Origin: Alkalicoccobacillus gibsonii
Lineage (GTDB): Bacteria > Bacillota > Bacilli > Bacillales > Bacillaceae_D
Assembly (NCBI RefSeq): GCF_016798245.1
Contig: NZ_JAEUZA010000004.1
Coordinates: forward strand, 124,001 to 188,000
Length of the DNA stretch: 64,000 bases
Direction of reading: 5' to 3'
The notes beneath the pieces are model-generated. The model made no database searches and was not told the origin of the DNA. It saw only the letters and a program-made list of their open reading frames with translations. This document shows positions 28,043-36,751 of the stretch, piece after piece. Made by a program: the position numbers and the translations under genes. Within the stretch, counting starts at the first letter, position 1. Every line of letters begins with the position of its first letter.

Positions 28043-29852
28043 GCTGCGTTTTCGTTTAATTTCTACAGTTACACTAATTACACTCATTGTCATGTCGGGA
28101 CTTGGGCTAACCATTGGACAATGGTATAAGGATTTTTATTTAAAAACGATCACGGAAAGGCTAGAGAGTGAGGCGCAGTTAGGCTCATATATGGTCCAAG
28201 AGCTTAGAAGGAATTCAACTTCTGAAGCTGATCTTGATCAGCTAGCTGAAATAATTAGTGAACGTATTCTTGCGCGAGTTACCATTATTGACCTAGAGGG
28301 TCAGGTGTTGGGTGAATCCGCAGAAACAGGACAGCCTTTAGATAACCATCTCGATCGACCAGAAATTCGGGAGGCAGATTTAGAAAAAGATGGTTTTGAG
28401 ATTCGGTATAGTCAAACATTAGATCAAGAGCTCCTTTATTATGCTGTTCCTATTTATGATGAAACAAATGATCAGGTGGGATATTTTCGATTAGGGTTAC
28501 CAATGGAAGATTTAAATTCTGTTGATCGAACCATTTGGTTAATTATTGGGGCAAGCTTCTTTATAGCAGTTTCACTCATTTCATTCTTAGCTTTTAGGGT
28601 AACGAAGGAAATGATGAAGCCGATTGATGAATCAGTGAAGGTTGCGAAACGATTAGCAAAAGGGGACTATTCTGCTCGTACCTTTGAGAACCAGCATGCT
28701 GAGATTGGTCAGCTAAGCAGGTCGCTCAATATGTTAGCCTATAATTTAGATTACATTTCAAAACGACATCAAGCGCAACAGGAACGAATGGAAACGCTTA
28801 TTGAAAACATGGGAAGTGGGTTACTCCTTATTAATGTTCGCGGTGACATTTCTGTCATGAATAAAGCAAGTCGGATGATTTTCCAGGTTGAAGATCAGGC
28901 ATGGTTAAATCGTCTATACCATGATGTCATGGATGAGTCTGGTTTAGTGCAATTTATTCAATCGGTATTTATTACTGAAACTAAACAGAGAGATCAGCTC
29001 ACACTTGGAGAGCCATATATGGCGAAAGTGTATGATGTGTATGGAGCTCCTGTTTTAGATGCATCGGGTAAGATGAGAGGGATGACACTTGTCTTGCACG
29101 ATATAACAGAACAGAAAAAGCTTGAACAAATTCGTAAAGATTTTGTAGCAAATGTGTCGCATGAGCTGAAAACACCAATCACTTCAATCAAAGGGTTTTC
29201 TGAGACATTGCTTGATGGCGCGATGGATCAAGAAGAATTACGTGCGAAATTCTTAAAGATTATTCTTAAAGAGAGTGAGAGGCTACAGAGCTTAATCCAT
29301 GACTTACTTGAGCTTTCAAAGGTAGAGCGCTCTAATTTTCAGGTTCATTGGACAAATATGACACTCGAGCAAATCGCTGAAGAGGTTGTAACCATGCTCT
29401 CTGATAAAGCCGGAGCAAAAGAGATTAACTTATCGCTTGAAACCTCTGGTGATTCAACGATGCAGGGTGATCCTGAACGGATGAAGCAAATTTTGATTAA
29501 CATCATTAATAATGCCATTATGTACACGCCAGCGAATGGCGAAGTAAAAGTGAGCATAAAGGGGAACTCAGGATCTGTTGAATTAAAGGTTTCGGATACC
29601 GGGATTGGCATTGAAGAATCAGAGATTCCAAGGGTGTTTGAACGTTTTTATCGAGTGGATCGAGCCAGAAGTCGTAATTCTGGCGGGACCGGTTTAGGGT
29701 TAGCCATTGTGAAGCATTTGGCGGAGGCTCATCATGCAAGTATTCAAGTGAAAAGTAAGCAAGGGAAGGTACAGTCTTTACTCTTGTTTTTCCAAAAGAG
29801 AAGCAAGATGAAATCTTTTAATCTTTACAAAACATTTACAATGCCTTTATGA
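28035..29852 (+). CDS. phoR: PhoR sensor kinase with probable C-terminal frameshift
   Basis: 605 residues as read. Membrane helices at about 8-28 and 167-188 flank an extracytoplasmic sensor domain; then HAMP (about 190-240), PAS (about 250-350), the HisKA region with His376 in VANVSHELKTPITSIKGF, and the ATPase with NNAIMYTPANG, VSDTGIGIEESEIPRVFERF and GGTGLGLAIVKH. After QGK at codon 578 the frame departs from the family. From 29771 the next frame encodes a normal PhoR end (TVFTLVFPKEKQDEIF) with TAA at 29819-29821. One missing G in AAGGT at 29767-29770 would explain this, so the native end is likely 29821 and the last 27 residues here are spurious or mutant. Confidence 0.93.
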   Translation: MHKLRFRLISTVTLITLIVMSGLGLTIGQWYKDFYLKTITERLESEAQLGSYMVQELRRNSTSEADLDQLAEIISERILARVTIIDLEGQVLGESAETGQPLDNHLDRPEIREADLEKDGFEIRYSQTLDQELLYYAVPIYDETNDQVGYFRLGLPMEDLNSVDRTIWLIIGASFFIAVSLISFLAFRVTKEMMKPIDESVKVAKRLAKGDYSARTFENQHAEIGQLSRSLNMLAYNLDYISKRHQAQQERMETLIENMGSGLLLINVRGDISVMNKASRMIFQVEDQAWLNRLYHDVMDESGLVQFIQSVFITETKQRDQLTLGEPYMAKVYDVYGAPVLDASGKMRGMTLVLHDITEQKKLEQIRKDFVANVSHELKTPITSIKGFSETLLDGAMDQEELRAKFLKIILKESERLQSLIHDLLELSKVERSNFQVHWTNMTLEQIAEEVVTMLSDKAGAKEINLSLETSGDSTMQGDPERMKQILINIINNAIMYTPANGEVKVSIKGNSGSVELKVSDTGIGIEESEIPRVFERFYRVDRARSRNSGGTGLGLAIVKHLAEAHHASIQVKSKQGKVQSLLLFFQKRSKMKSFNLYKTFTMPL

Positions 29853-29953
29853 CCGTTTAACAGCTTATCCTTATACTCAATAAGTGAACGGTCTACCACG
29901 AACGATAACTCCGGTCCCACTAACCCTGGCTGGATGATATTGTTCACCCCCTT

Positions 29954-29996
29954 GAAGGACGAAAGCTCCCCCTTATGCTTTCGTCCTCTTTTTGTG
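29954..29996 (+). terminator. Terminator of phoPR
   Basis: AGGACGAAAGC pairs with GCTTTCGTCCT around a C-rich loop and is followed by TTTTT. Confidence 0.92.
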
Positions 29997-30079
29997 TCTT
30001 CATTTCTCGACTTTTTCTATTTAAGTTTGCCTATGGTACAATTGTTTCAAGGATAACCAGAGAAATGAGGCGGACCCAT

Positions 30080-32710
30080 ATGAAGAAATTAATCTTAATT
30101 GATGGAAATAGTATCGCGTACCGAGCTTTTTTTGCGTTACCGCTTTTGTCAAACGATAAAGGAATTTATACAAACGCGGTGTACGGATTTACAACAATGC
30201 TTTTAAAGATTCTTGAGGATGAAAAGCCAACTCATATGTTAGTGGCTTTTGACGCCGGAAAATCAACGTTCCGACATAAGACCTTTTCAGAATACAAAGG
30301 AACAAGACAAAAAACACCACCAGAGCTGTCCGAGCAGCTTCCATTTATACGCGAGCTTCTTGATACGTACGGAATTAAACGACATGAAGCAACTGAGTAT
30401 GAAGCGGATGATATTATTGGGACACTTGCCAGTCGAGCAGAGCAAGAAGGCTGGAATGTGAAAGTTATTTCTGGAGATAAGGATTTACTTCAGCTTGTTA
30501 CGGATAAAGTAGAAGTTCACTTAACGAAAAAAGGAATTACCAATATGGATCGTTATGATCTTGAGGCGATCGATGAGAAGTATGGCATTTCTGCTAAACA
30601 GATTATTGATCTAAAAGGATTAATGGGCGATTCGTCTGATAATATCCCAGGAGTCCCAGGAATTGGTGAGAAAACAGCACTGAAGCTACTAAAGGAATTT
30701 GGTTCTGTGGAAACAGTGCTTGATTCTGTTGATCAAGTTTCAGGGAAGAAAATGAAGGAACGTCTTGTTGAGCACCGCGAGCAAGCCTTGATGAGTAAAA
30801 AGCTTGCGACGATTTTCACAGAAGTACCAGTAGATTTGGGGATTGAGGATCTAGCCTTTGGCGAGTACGATGTGGCAAAAGTATCGGCTTTCTTTAAGGA
30901 TCTCGATTTTTCTTCCCTTTTGAACCGGTTACCTGATGAAAACGGAGAGACAGCTTCAGAAGAACTAAGTGAGATGGACATTGAACTAGTGCATGAAGTA
31001 TCAGAGGAGCACTTAATTAGTCCGGCCGCCTTAGTGGCAGAGGTACTTGGTGAACATTATCATCATGCACCAATTGAAGGGTTTGCGATTTCCAATAAAA
31101 ATGGAACGTTTTTCATCCCAACAACCACTGCGGTTGAATCAGAGCTGTTTGTGGAATGGGCTAAGGATGAAACGAAGAAAAAATGGGTGTTTGATGCAAA
31201 ACGAACGGTAGTCGCGCTAGGCTGGCAAGATATTGAACTAGACGGTGTGGAGTTTGATTTGTTGATTGCTTCTTATTTACTCGATCCATCCGTTTCCTCA
31301 CATGGTATGAGTGATATCGCGCAGCGTAAAGGCCTGTCGATTGTCCAGGATGATGAATCGGTGTATGGAAAGGGAGCAAAGCAGCGTGTTCCCGATGAAG
31401 ATGCATTAAAAGACCACTTAGGACGTAAAGCATCGGCTATTTTACATTTAAAAGAAGATCTAGAGAAAGAGCTTGAAGAAAACAATCAATCCAAACTCTT
31501 CTTTGATCTAGAAATGCCTTTATCCGTGGTACTTGGGCGCATGGAAACAACAGGGATCAAGGTAGATTCCTCTCAGCTTAAACAAATGGGTGAAGACTTA
31601 TCTGAGCGTTTAAAAGCTCTTGAGGAAACCATTCATGATTTAGCTGGGACAAGCTTTAATATTAATTCTCCTAAGCAGCTTGGTGAGGTGTTGTTTGAGA
31701 CATTAGGATTACCACCAGTCAAGAAAACAAAAACGGGCTATTCCACGTCAGCTGATGTATTAGAAAAGCTTGCAGGCGAACATAAAATTATTGAGCACAT
31801 TTTGCTGTATCGACAGCTAGGTAAATTGTATTCCACATACATTGAAGGCCTACTAAAAGTTGTAGATGAGAGTACGGGGCGCATTCACACTCGTTATAAT
31901 CAAGCTCTAACACAAACGGGAAGATTAAGCTCAACCGATCCAAACCTGCAAAACATTCCGATTCGATTAGAAGAAGGGCGGACGATTCGTAAAGCATTTA
32001 TTCCATCAGAACCTGGCTGGTCGATTCTAGCCGCTGATTACTCACAAATTGAGCTAAGAGTTCTTGCTCACATTTCAGAAGATCAAGGGCTGATTGAGGC
32101 GTTTAAAAAGGATATGGATATCCATACAAAAACAGCGATGGACGTTTTTCACGTAGGTGAGTCTGAGGTCACATCAGATATGAGAAGAAGCTCTAAAGCT
32201 GTAAACTTTGGGATTGTATACGGAATTAGTGATTATGGATTATCTCAAAGCTTAAATATCACCCGCAAGGAAGCGGCTGAATTTATTGAACGTTACTTGG
32301 AGAGTTATCCTAATGTGAAGGCGTATATGTCAAATGTCGTTGAAGAGGCTCGTGAAAAAGGGTATGTCTCGACGTTAATGCAACGGAGACGTTATTTACC
32401 GGAGCTCGTCAGTCGCAACTTTAACTTACGTAGCTTTGCTGAACGAACGGCAATGAACACACCAATTCAAGGGACAGCTGCAGACATTATTAAGAAAGCA
32501 ATGATCGATATGGCCGAACGTCTTGAATCCGAACAATTAAAAAGTCGGATGCTCTTACAGGTACACGATGAATTAATTTTCGAGGTGCCAGAGGATGAAT
32601 TAGAACAAATGAAACAAATCGTACCTGAGGTGATGGAAGCTGCTTTGGAATTAAGTGTACCTCTTAAAGCGGATGTCTCAGTTGGAGAAACGTGGTACGA
32701 AGCTAAATAG
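30080..32710 (+). CDS. polA: DNA polymerase I
   Basis: 876 residues. 5'-3' flap nuclease domain (about 1-290; IDGNSIAYRAFFALP, YEADDIIGTLA, SGDKDLLQLV, DSSDNIPGVPGIGEKTA), a central 3'-5' exonuclease-like domain (about 310-460) that appears to lack the acidic proofreading residues, as in other Bacillus Pol I, and the polymerase domain with TDPNLQNIPIR, DYSQIELRVLAHIS, the O helix RRSSKAVNFGIVYG and QVHDELIFEVP. ATG 30080 has GAGG nine bases upstream; the long upstream extension has no ribosome site and overlaps the phoR terminator. It works in repair and Okazaki-fragment maturation. Followed by mutM at 30 bases. Confidence 0.97.
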   Translation: MKKLILIDGNSIAYRAFFALPLLSNDKGIYTNAVYGFTTMLLKILEDEKPTHMLVAFDAGKSTFRHKTFSEYKGTRQKTPPELSEQLPFIRELLDTYGIKRHEATEYEADDIIGTLASRAEQEGWNVKVISGDKDLLQLVTDKVEVHLTKKGITNMDRYDLEAIDEKYGISAKQIIDLKGLMGDSSDNIPGVPGIGEKTALKLLKEFGSVETVLDSVDQVSGKKMKERLVEHREQALMSKKLATIFTEVPVDLGIEDLAFGEYDVAKVSAFFKDLDFSSLLNRLPDENGETASEELSEMDIELVHEVSEEHLISPAALVAEVLGEHYHHAPIEGFAISNKNGTFFIPTTTAVESELFVEWAKDETKKKWVFDAKRTVVALGWQDIELDGVEFDLLIASYLLDPSVSSHGMSDIAQRKGLSIVQDDESVYGKGAKQRVPDEDALKDHLGRKASAILHLKEDLEKELEENNQSKLFFDLEMPLSVVLGRMETTGIKVDSSQLKQMGEDLSERLKALEETIHDLAGTSFNINSPKQLGEVLFETLGLPPVKKTKTGYSTSADVLEKLAGEHKIIEHILLYRQLGKLYSTYIEGLLKVVDESTGRIHTRYNQALTQTGRLSSTDPNLQNIPIRLEEGRTIRKAFIPSEPGWSILAADYSQIELRVLAHISEDQGLIEAFKKDMDIHTKTAMDVFHVGESEVTSDMRRSSKAVNFGIVYGISDYGLSQSLNITRKEAAEFIERYLESYPNVKAYMSNVVEEAREKGYVSTLMQRRRYLPELVSRNFNLRSFAERTAMNTPIQGTAADIIKKAMIDMAERLESEQLKSRMLLQVHDELIFEVPEDELEQMKQIVPEVMEAALELSVPLKADVSVGETWYEAK

Positions 32711-32740
32711 AGTTCGTAAAGTAAAGGATGCGTATAAGAT

Positions 32741-33568
32741 ATGCCTGAATTACCTGAAGTAGAAACAGTTAAACGAACGCTTGAGGAATTAGTAGTGGGA
32801 AAGACCATTCAATCGGTTGACATTGGATGGCCAAATATTATTAAACGACCTGCTGATCCAACGGAGTTCACAACAGAAGTAAAAGGACAAACGATTCATT
32901 CCATGAGAAGAAGAGGAAAGTTCTTGCTTTTTGACCTCGATGATATAGTCATGGTCTCTCACCTTCGAATGGAAGGAAGATATGGGGTGTATAAGCAAGA
33001 GGACGCGCCAGTTCCTCATACCCACGTTACATTTGGCTTTTCTGATGGAACAGAGCTCAGATATCAGGATGTTCGTAAGTTTGGAACCATGCACCTTTTT
33101 GAAAAAGGAAAAGAAGAAGAAACAATGCCGTTAACTCAGCTTGGGGTAGAGCCTTTTGACGAAGAGTTTACGGTTGAACTGCTCACAAACGCAAGCCAAA
33201 AAACCACTCGCAAAATAAAACCGTTTCTTTTAGACCAAAAAACTGTGGTAGGTCTTGGAAATATCTATGTAGATGAAGCATTATTCAGAGCGCGTATTCA
33301 TCCGGAGCGGCTTGCCCACTCTTTAACAGATGAAGAGTTTCAAAAGCTTCACCATAGTATTGTTGAAACGTTATCAGAAGCTGTTCAGCTTGGAGGAAGC
33401 TCCATCAAATCCTATGTAAATGGTCAAGGGGAAATGGGCATGTTCCAACAAACGCTTGAAGTCTATGGCCGTAAAAACGAACCGTGCAAACACTGTGAAG
33501 ATACGATCATCCGAATTGTTGTTGGTGGACGTGGAACTCACTATTGCCCAACGTGCCAAACGAACTAA
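32741..33568 (+). CDS. mutM: Formamidopyrimidine-DNA glycosylase (Fpg)
   Basis: 275 residues; excises 8-oxoguanine and cleaves the abasic site. After Met removal the N-terminal proline nucleophile and PELPEVETVKRTLEE helix are intact. The helix-two-turn-helix (VGLGNIYVDEALFRARIHP) and the C-terminal zinc finger (CKHC ... CPTC, about residues 250-272) are complete. AAAGGATG precedes the ATG. Part of the polA-mutM-ytaF-coaE repair/sporulation cluster. Confidence 0.97.
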   Translation: MPELPEVETVKRTLEELVVGKTIQSVDIGWPNIIKRPADPTEFTTEVKGQTIHSMRRRGKFLLFDLDDIVMVSHLRMEGRYGVYKQEDAPVPHTHVTFGFSDGTELRYQDVRKFGTMHLFEKGKEEETMPLTQLGVEPFDEEFTVELLTNASQKTTRKIKPFLLDQKTVVGLGNIYVDEALFRARIHPERLAHSLTDEEFQKLHHSIVETLSEAVQLGGSSIKSYVNGQGEMGMFQQTLEVYGRKNEPCKHCEDTIIRIVVGGRGTHYCPTCQTN

Positions 33569-33581
33569 AGGTACATTGAAT

Positions 33582-33628
33582 AAGCTCCTTTCATATGCTA
33601 AAAAATGAACGCCTAAGGGAAGGAGCTT
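33582..33628 (+). promoter_or_regulatory. Inverted repeat that can mask the ytaF ribosome site
   Basis: AAGCTCCTT (33582-33590) is the perfect complement of AAGGAGCTT (33620-33628); the latter contains the ytaF ribosome site, seven bases before the ATG. The 29-base loop is AT-rich and no T run follows, so it looks like a translation-control hairpin rather than a terminator. Confidence 0.5.
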
Positions 33629-33634
33629 CTATTC

Positions 33635-34276
33635 ATGTCTGGTTTTGTAGCGTTAATAGTGCTTGCATTCGCCCTAAGTCTAGATAGCTACGGGGTAGGA
33701 ATGACGTACGGACTTCGAAAAATGAAAATTCCCTTTCTTTCTCTGCTATTTATTGCCTGTTGTTCAGGAGCATCCATTCTTATTGCAATGGGTCTCGGGA
33801 AAACAATTGTTCTTTATTTATCACAGGATGTAGCAGAAGCGATAGGGGCTATTTTACTGATTATGATTGGATTATTCACCTTATGGCAGGTGTATGCTCC
33901 AGCTAAAAAGAAACCAAAGCCGGTACGTAAGAAAAAAGAACACCCTTTCAGTTTTCAACTAAGAATCTTTGGATTTGTCATTCATGTGTTGAGAGAGCCT
34001 TTAAAAGCCGATATGGATGAGTCAGGTGCAATTACAGGCAGAGAAGCGCTGTTACTCGGAGCCGCTTTATCGCTTGATGCATTTGGAGCTGGGGTAGGAG
34101 CAGCATTACTAGGGTATGCCCCTTGGTTACTCGCCGTTTGCGTTGCTTTTATGAGTGGTTTCTTCCTTATGCTTGGTATGAAAAGTGGCTTTCGTTTTGC
34201 GAGTATTTCTTGGATCAATCGACTTGCGTTTATCCCAGGAGTTCTTCTCATTATTATTGGGATCTGGAAGATGTAA
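33635..34276 (+). CDS. ytaF: YtaF: MntP-like sporulation membrane protein
   Basis: 213 residues with six predicted helices in two halves of three (LIVLAFALSLDSYGVGMTYG and LLLGAALSLDAFGAGVGAAL are the internal repeat, each with an acidic SLD motif), joined by a basic loop (APAKKKPKPVRKKKEHP). The repeat resembles the MntP manganese-efflux family. In B. subtilis YtaF belongs to the sporulation SigmaE set; ion specificity is not proven. AAGGAG before the ATG is part of an inverted repeat. Confidence 0.9.
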   Translation: MSGFVALIVLAFALSLDSYGVGMTYGLRKMKIPFLSLLFIACCSGASILIAMGLGKTIVLYLSQDVAEAIGAILLIMIGLFTLWQVYAPAKKKPKPVRKKKEHPFSFQLRIFGFVIHVLREPLKADMDESGAITGREALLLGAALSLDAFGAGVGAALLGYAPWLLAVCVAFMSGFFLMLGMKSGFRFASISWINRLAFIPGVLLIIIGIWKM

Positions 34277-34286
34277 GGAGGAACAA

Positions 34287-34877
34287 ATGATTATTGGATT
34301 AACCGGAGGGATTGCGACGGGGAAATCAACTGTTGCCACGATGATGAGGCAGGAGGGTATTCCTGTTGTAGATGCTGATGTGATAGCTAGAGAAGTAATG
34401 GAGATAGACGGTGCAGCTTATAACCAAGTGGTCCAGACGTTTGGACGTGAGATTATAGATGCCGATGGCTCCATTAATCGTGCCATGCTTGGAGAACGGA
34501 TCTTTTCAAATGAAGTCATGCGTTTGAAGTTAAATTCAATTGTTCATCCTGTGGTGAGGTCGGAGTTAGTTGCCAAAGCTGAGGCTTACCAGAGGAAAGG
34601 GCACGAGCATGTAGTCATGGATATTCCGCTTTTATATGAAAGTGAGTTATTTTACTTAGTGGATAAAGTACTACTTGTTTATGTCACGCCAGAGCTCCAG
34701 CTTGAACGGTTGATGTCCCGTGATCAAGCGGGAATGGAACAAGCCCGTTCGCGAATGAATGCTCAAATGCCTATTGATGAAAAAGTAGAACGGGCAGATG
34801 CTGTCATACACAATCATGGCACCAAGGAAGAGACAAGAGACGAACTGCGAAGAATAATAAAGTCATGGAATCTATAG
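34287..34877 (+). CDS. coaE: Dephospho-CoA kinase
   Basis: 196 residues; last step of coenzyme A synthesis. P-loop GLTGGIATGKST at the N-terminus, DADVIAREV with the catalytic aspartate, MDIPLLYES, and the lid region RLMSRDQAGMEQARSRM. I chose ATG 34287 with AAGGAGG upstream; the longer reading frame starting at 34185 overlaps ytaF and is not used. Ten bases separate it from ytaF. A terminator follows. Confidence 0.96.
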   Translation: MIIGLTGGIATGKSTVATMMRQEGIPVVDADVIAREVMEIDGAAYNQVVQTFGREIIDADGSINRAMLGERIFSNEVMRLKLNSIVHPVVRSELVAKAEAYQRKGHEHVVMDIPLLYESELFYLVDKVLLVYVTPELQLERLMSRDQAGMEQARSRMNAQMPIDEKVERADAVIHNHGTKEETRDELRRIIKSWNL

Positions 34878-34881
34878 TTAT

Positions 34882-34928
34882 GACCTACTAAAGATCAGTT
34901 TTGCTGGTTTTTTAGTAGGTTTTTTTAT
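34882..34928 (+). terminator. Terminator of the polA-coaE cluster
   Basis: ACCTACTAAA pairs with TTTAGTAGGT and is followed by seven T. Confidence 0.9.
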
Positions 34929-34962
34929 TATATTTAAGAAAATCATTCGCTCTTAAGTTTAA

Positions 34963-34973
34963 TGTGTTATACT
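34963..34973 (+). promoter_or_regulatory. CcpN-type operator upstream of gapB, box 1
   Basis: TGTGTTATACT fits the CcpN consensus TRTGHYATAYW at all 11 positions. It overlaps a possible -10 (TATACT or TATATA) and lies about 60 bases before the gapB start. Confidence 0.65.
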
Positions 34974-34995
34974 ATATATAAATAAACAGATATAA

Positions 34996-35006
34996 AGTAT
35001 AACATT
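34996..35006 (-). promoter_or_regulatory. CcpN-type operator upstream of gapB, box 2
   Basis: On the minus strand AATGTTATACT matches TRTGHYATAYW at 10 of 11 positions. It lies inverted to box 1, centres 33 bases apart, about three helical turns. Confidence 0.55.
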
Positions 35007-35024
35007 ATAAAGGTGGGGATCATG

Positions 35025-36047
35025 ATGAAAACAAAAGTAGCAATTAACGGATTTGGACGTATTGGACGAATGGTCTTTCGTAAGGCTATGCTTGATAAGA
35101 AAGTTCACGTGATGGCTATTAATGCAACATATCCAGCAGAGACGCTTGCGCATCTAATTAAATATGATAGTGTGCACGGGATATTTCCGCTGTCTGTGGA
35201 TGTTCAGAATGATCAGTTATATGTTGACGGTCAAGAAATTAAGTTATTACAATCAAGGGATCCGAAAAGTCTTCCTTGGCACGAGCTAGAAATTGATATT
35301 GTCATTGAAGCAACGGGCAAGTTTAAAACAAAAGAAACGGCAGGGTATCATTTACAAGCCGGCGCGAAAAAAGTCCTCATCACAGCACCTGCAAAGGATG
35401 AAGATGTTACGATCGTGATGGGTGTGAATGAACACGAATATCAGCCGGAGCATCACCATATGATTTCCAACGCCTCTTGCACGACTAATTGTTTGGCACC
35501 GGTTGCAAAGGTTTTAGATCAAACGTTTGGGATTGAGAGTGGAATGATGACAACGGTTCATTCTTACACAAATGATCAGAAGAATATCGATAATCCCCAT
35601 AAAGATTTGCGAAGAGCTAGATCTTGTGGACAATCCATCATACCTACTTCTACCGGCGCTGCAAAAGCGATATCCAAAGTCCTGCCTCAGCTTGAAGGGA
35701 AGCTTCATGGTATGGCACTACGTGTTCCAACACCTAATGTGTCGTTAGTCGATTTAGTTGTTCAATTACAGAAGGATGTCACCGTAGAGTCGGTTAACGC
35801 AGCGTTTAGGCAAGCAGCAAGCTCTGAACTGTCAGGAATCCTTGGAATCACTGATGAGCCACTTGTTTCCATTGACTTTAATGGAGAAGAACAATCTTCT
35901 GTGATTGATGGATTATCTACAAGTGTACAAGGAAAACGTCAAGTAAAGGTACTAGCTTGGTACGACAACGAATGGGGGTACTCATGTCGAGTGGTGGATC
36001 TAATGAATTACGTAGGTGCACGCTTAAAAAAAGAAATAACAGTATGA
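35025..36047 (+). CDS. gapB: Gluconeogenic glyceraldehyde-3-phosphate dehydrogenase GapB
   Basis: 340 residues. KVAINGFGRIGR starts the Rossmann fold; the catalytic Cys152 sits in SNASCTTNCLAP. The protein resembles B. subtilis GapB (NADP-preferring, gluconeogenic) more than GapA in HLIKYDSVHG, SRDPKSLPW and DNPHKDLRRARSCG, and it lies next to speD as in B. subtilis. The start is ATG 35025 or the adjacent ATG 35022; AAAGGTGGGG serves both. Two CcpN-like boxes upstream agree with glucose repression. Confidence 0.95.
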   Translation: MKTKVAINGFGRIGRMVFRKAMLDKKVHVMAINATYPAETLAHLIKYDSVHGIFPLSVDVQNDQLYVDGQEIKLLQSRDPKSLPWHELEIDIVIEATGKFKTKETAGYHLQAGAKKVLITAPAKDEDVTIVMGVNEHEYQPEHHHMISNASCTTNCLAPVAKVLDQTFGIESGMMTTVHSYTNDQKNIDNPHKDLRRARSCGQSIIPTSTGAAKAISKVLPQLEGKLHGMALRVPTPNVSLVDLVVQLQKDVTVESVNAAFRQAASSELSGILGITDEPLVSIDFNGEEQSSVIDGLSTSVQGKRQVKVLAWYDNEWGYSCRVVDLMNYVGARLKKEITV

Positions 36048-36091
36048 GTTAATGCATGCGCAATTAATGACAAGTTTCTTATTTGAGTCTA

Positions 36092-36120
36092 TTGCATTAC
36101 CCCCTGAAAAACAGTATACT
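36092..36120 (+). promoter_or_regulatory. SigmaA-type promoter of speD
   Basis: TTGCAT (36092-36097), exactly 17 bases, then TATACT (36115-36120). It lies in the gapB-speD gap and predicts a 5' leader of about 140 bases. Confidence 0.65.
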
Positions 36121-36126
36121 TGTTGT

Positions 36127-36267
36127 CGTGAGCCAAGAACGGCAAACAAGGTATGATCTTTACACAGAAAGGGTTAGGACCTCATCGGACTAACTTTCCC
36201 CCGTGTGTATAGGTGGTGCTGCATGCTTGGAAAGGCATGATTAATACTGTAAAGGGGGATTCAACTT
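36127..36267 (+). promoter_or_regulatory. Structured 5' leader of speD (candidate RNA element)
   Basis: Downstream of the speD promoter, GAAA-GG-GTTAG pairs with CTAAC-TTTC, extended by ACAC with GTGT (36162-36206). A second short hairpin, CATGC with GCATG (36222-36238), lies 30 bases before the start. It does not match the SAM-I riboswitch pattern I know. Nature unknown. Confidence 0.4.
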
Positions 36268-36648
36268 ATGGACACAATGGGTCGGCATGTTATTGCAGAA
36301 CTATGGGGTTGTAATGTAGAAAAGTTGAATAATATGGACTTTATTGAACAGGTTTTTGTTGATGCCGCGTTAAAAGCAGGAGCTGAAGTTAGAGAGGTAG
36401 CTTTTCATAAGTTTGCCCCTCATGGTGTGAGTGGAGTGGTCATTATCTCAGAATCACATTTAACCATTCACAGTTTTCCTGAACATGGCTATGCGAGTAT
36501 AGATGTATATACCTGTGGAGATTTAGATCCGCACCTGGCTTCCAATTATATAGCTCAGGAACTTCATTCAACGTCTAGCGAAGTCATTGAAGTGCCTAGA
36601 GGTATGGGACCAGTTCAGCCTAAAAAAGTGGCTGTTGAATCTAATTAA
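36268..36648 (+). CDS. speD: S-adenosylmethionine decarboxylase proenzyme
   Basis: 126 residues; makes decarboxylated SAM for spermidine synthesis. The self-cleavage site is clear: Ser63 in [12 protein letters not shown] becomes the pyruvoyl group, giving small and large chains. The downstream [16 protein letters not shown] is the class 1B bacterial signature. AAAGGGGG precedes the ATG by nine bases. It has its own promoter and long leader, although it lies in the gapB-speD order of B. subtilis. Confidence 0.97.
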   Translation: MDTMGRHVIAELWGCNVEKLNNMDFIEQVFVDAALKAGAEVREVAFHKFAPHGVSGVVIISESHLTIHSFPEHGYASIDVYTCGDLDPHLASNYIAQELHSTSSEVIEVPRGMGPVQPKKVAVESN

Positions 36649-36664
36649 TTCTAGAGTATGTAGG

Positions 36665-36699
36665 AAAGCAAATTTGCCTTTTGGCAGATTTGCTTTTTT
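36665..36699 (+). terminator. Terminator of speD
   Basis: AAGCAAATTTGCC and GGCAGATTTGCTT form the stem with one mismatch, followed by a T run. Confidence 0.9.
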
Positions 36700-36751
36700 A
36701 GTTTATACTAATGATAACGCTTACTGATTTTCATAGAGAAGAGGGGTTCAT

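Noticed and set aside
29975-30079. In-frame N-terminal extension of PolA
   Set aside because: It overlaps the phoPR terminator and has no ribosome site; Pol I proteins begin at MKKLILIDG.
32467-32808. 113-codon minus-strand ORF across the polA-mutM junction
   Set aside because: Antisense to two well-defined genes, with no ribosome site and no recognisable product.
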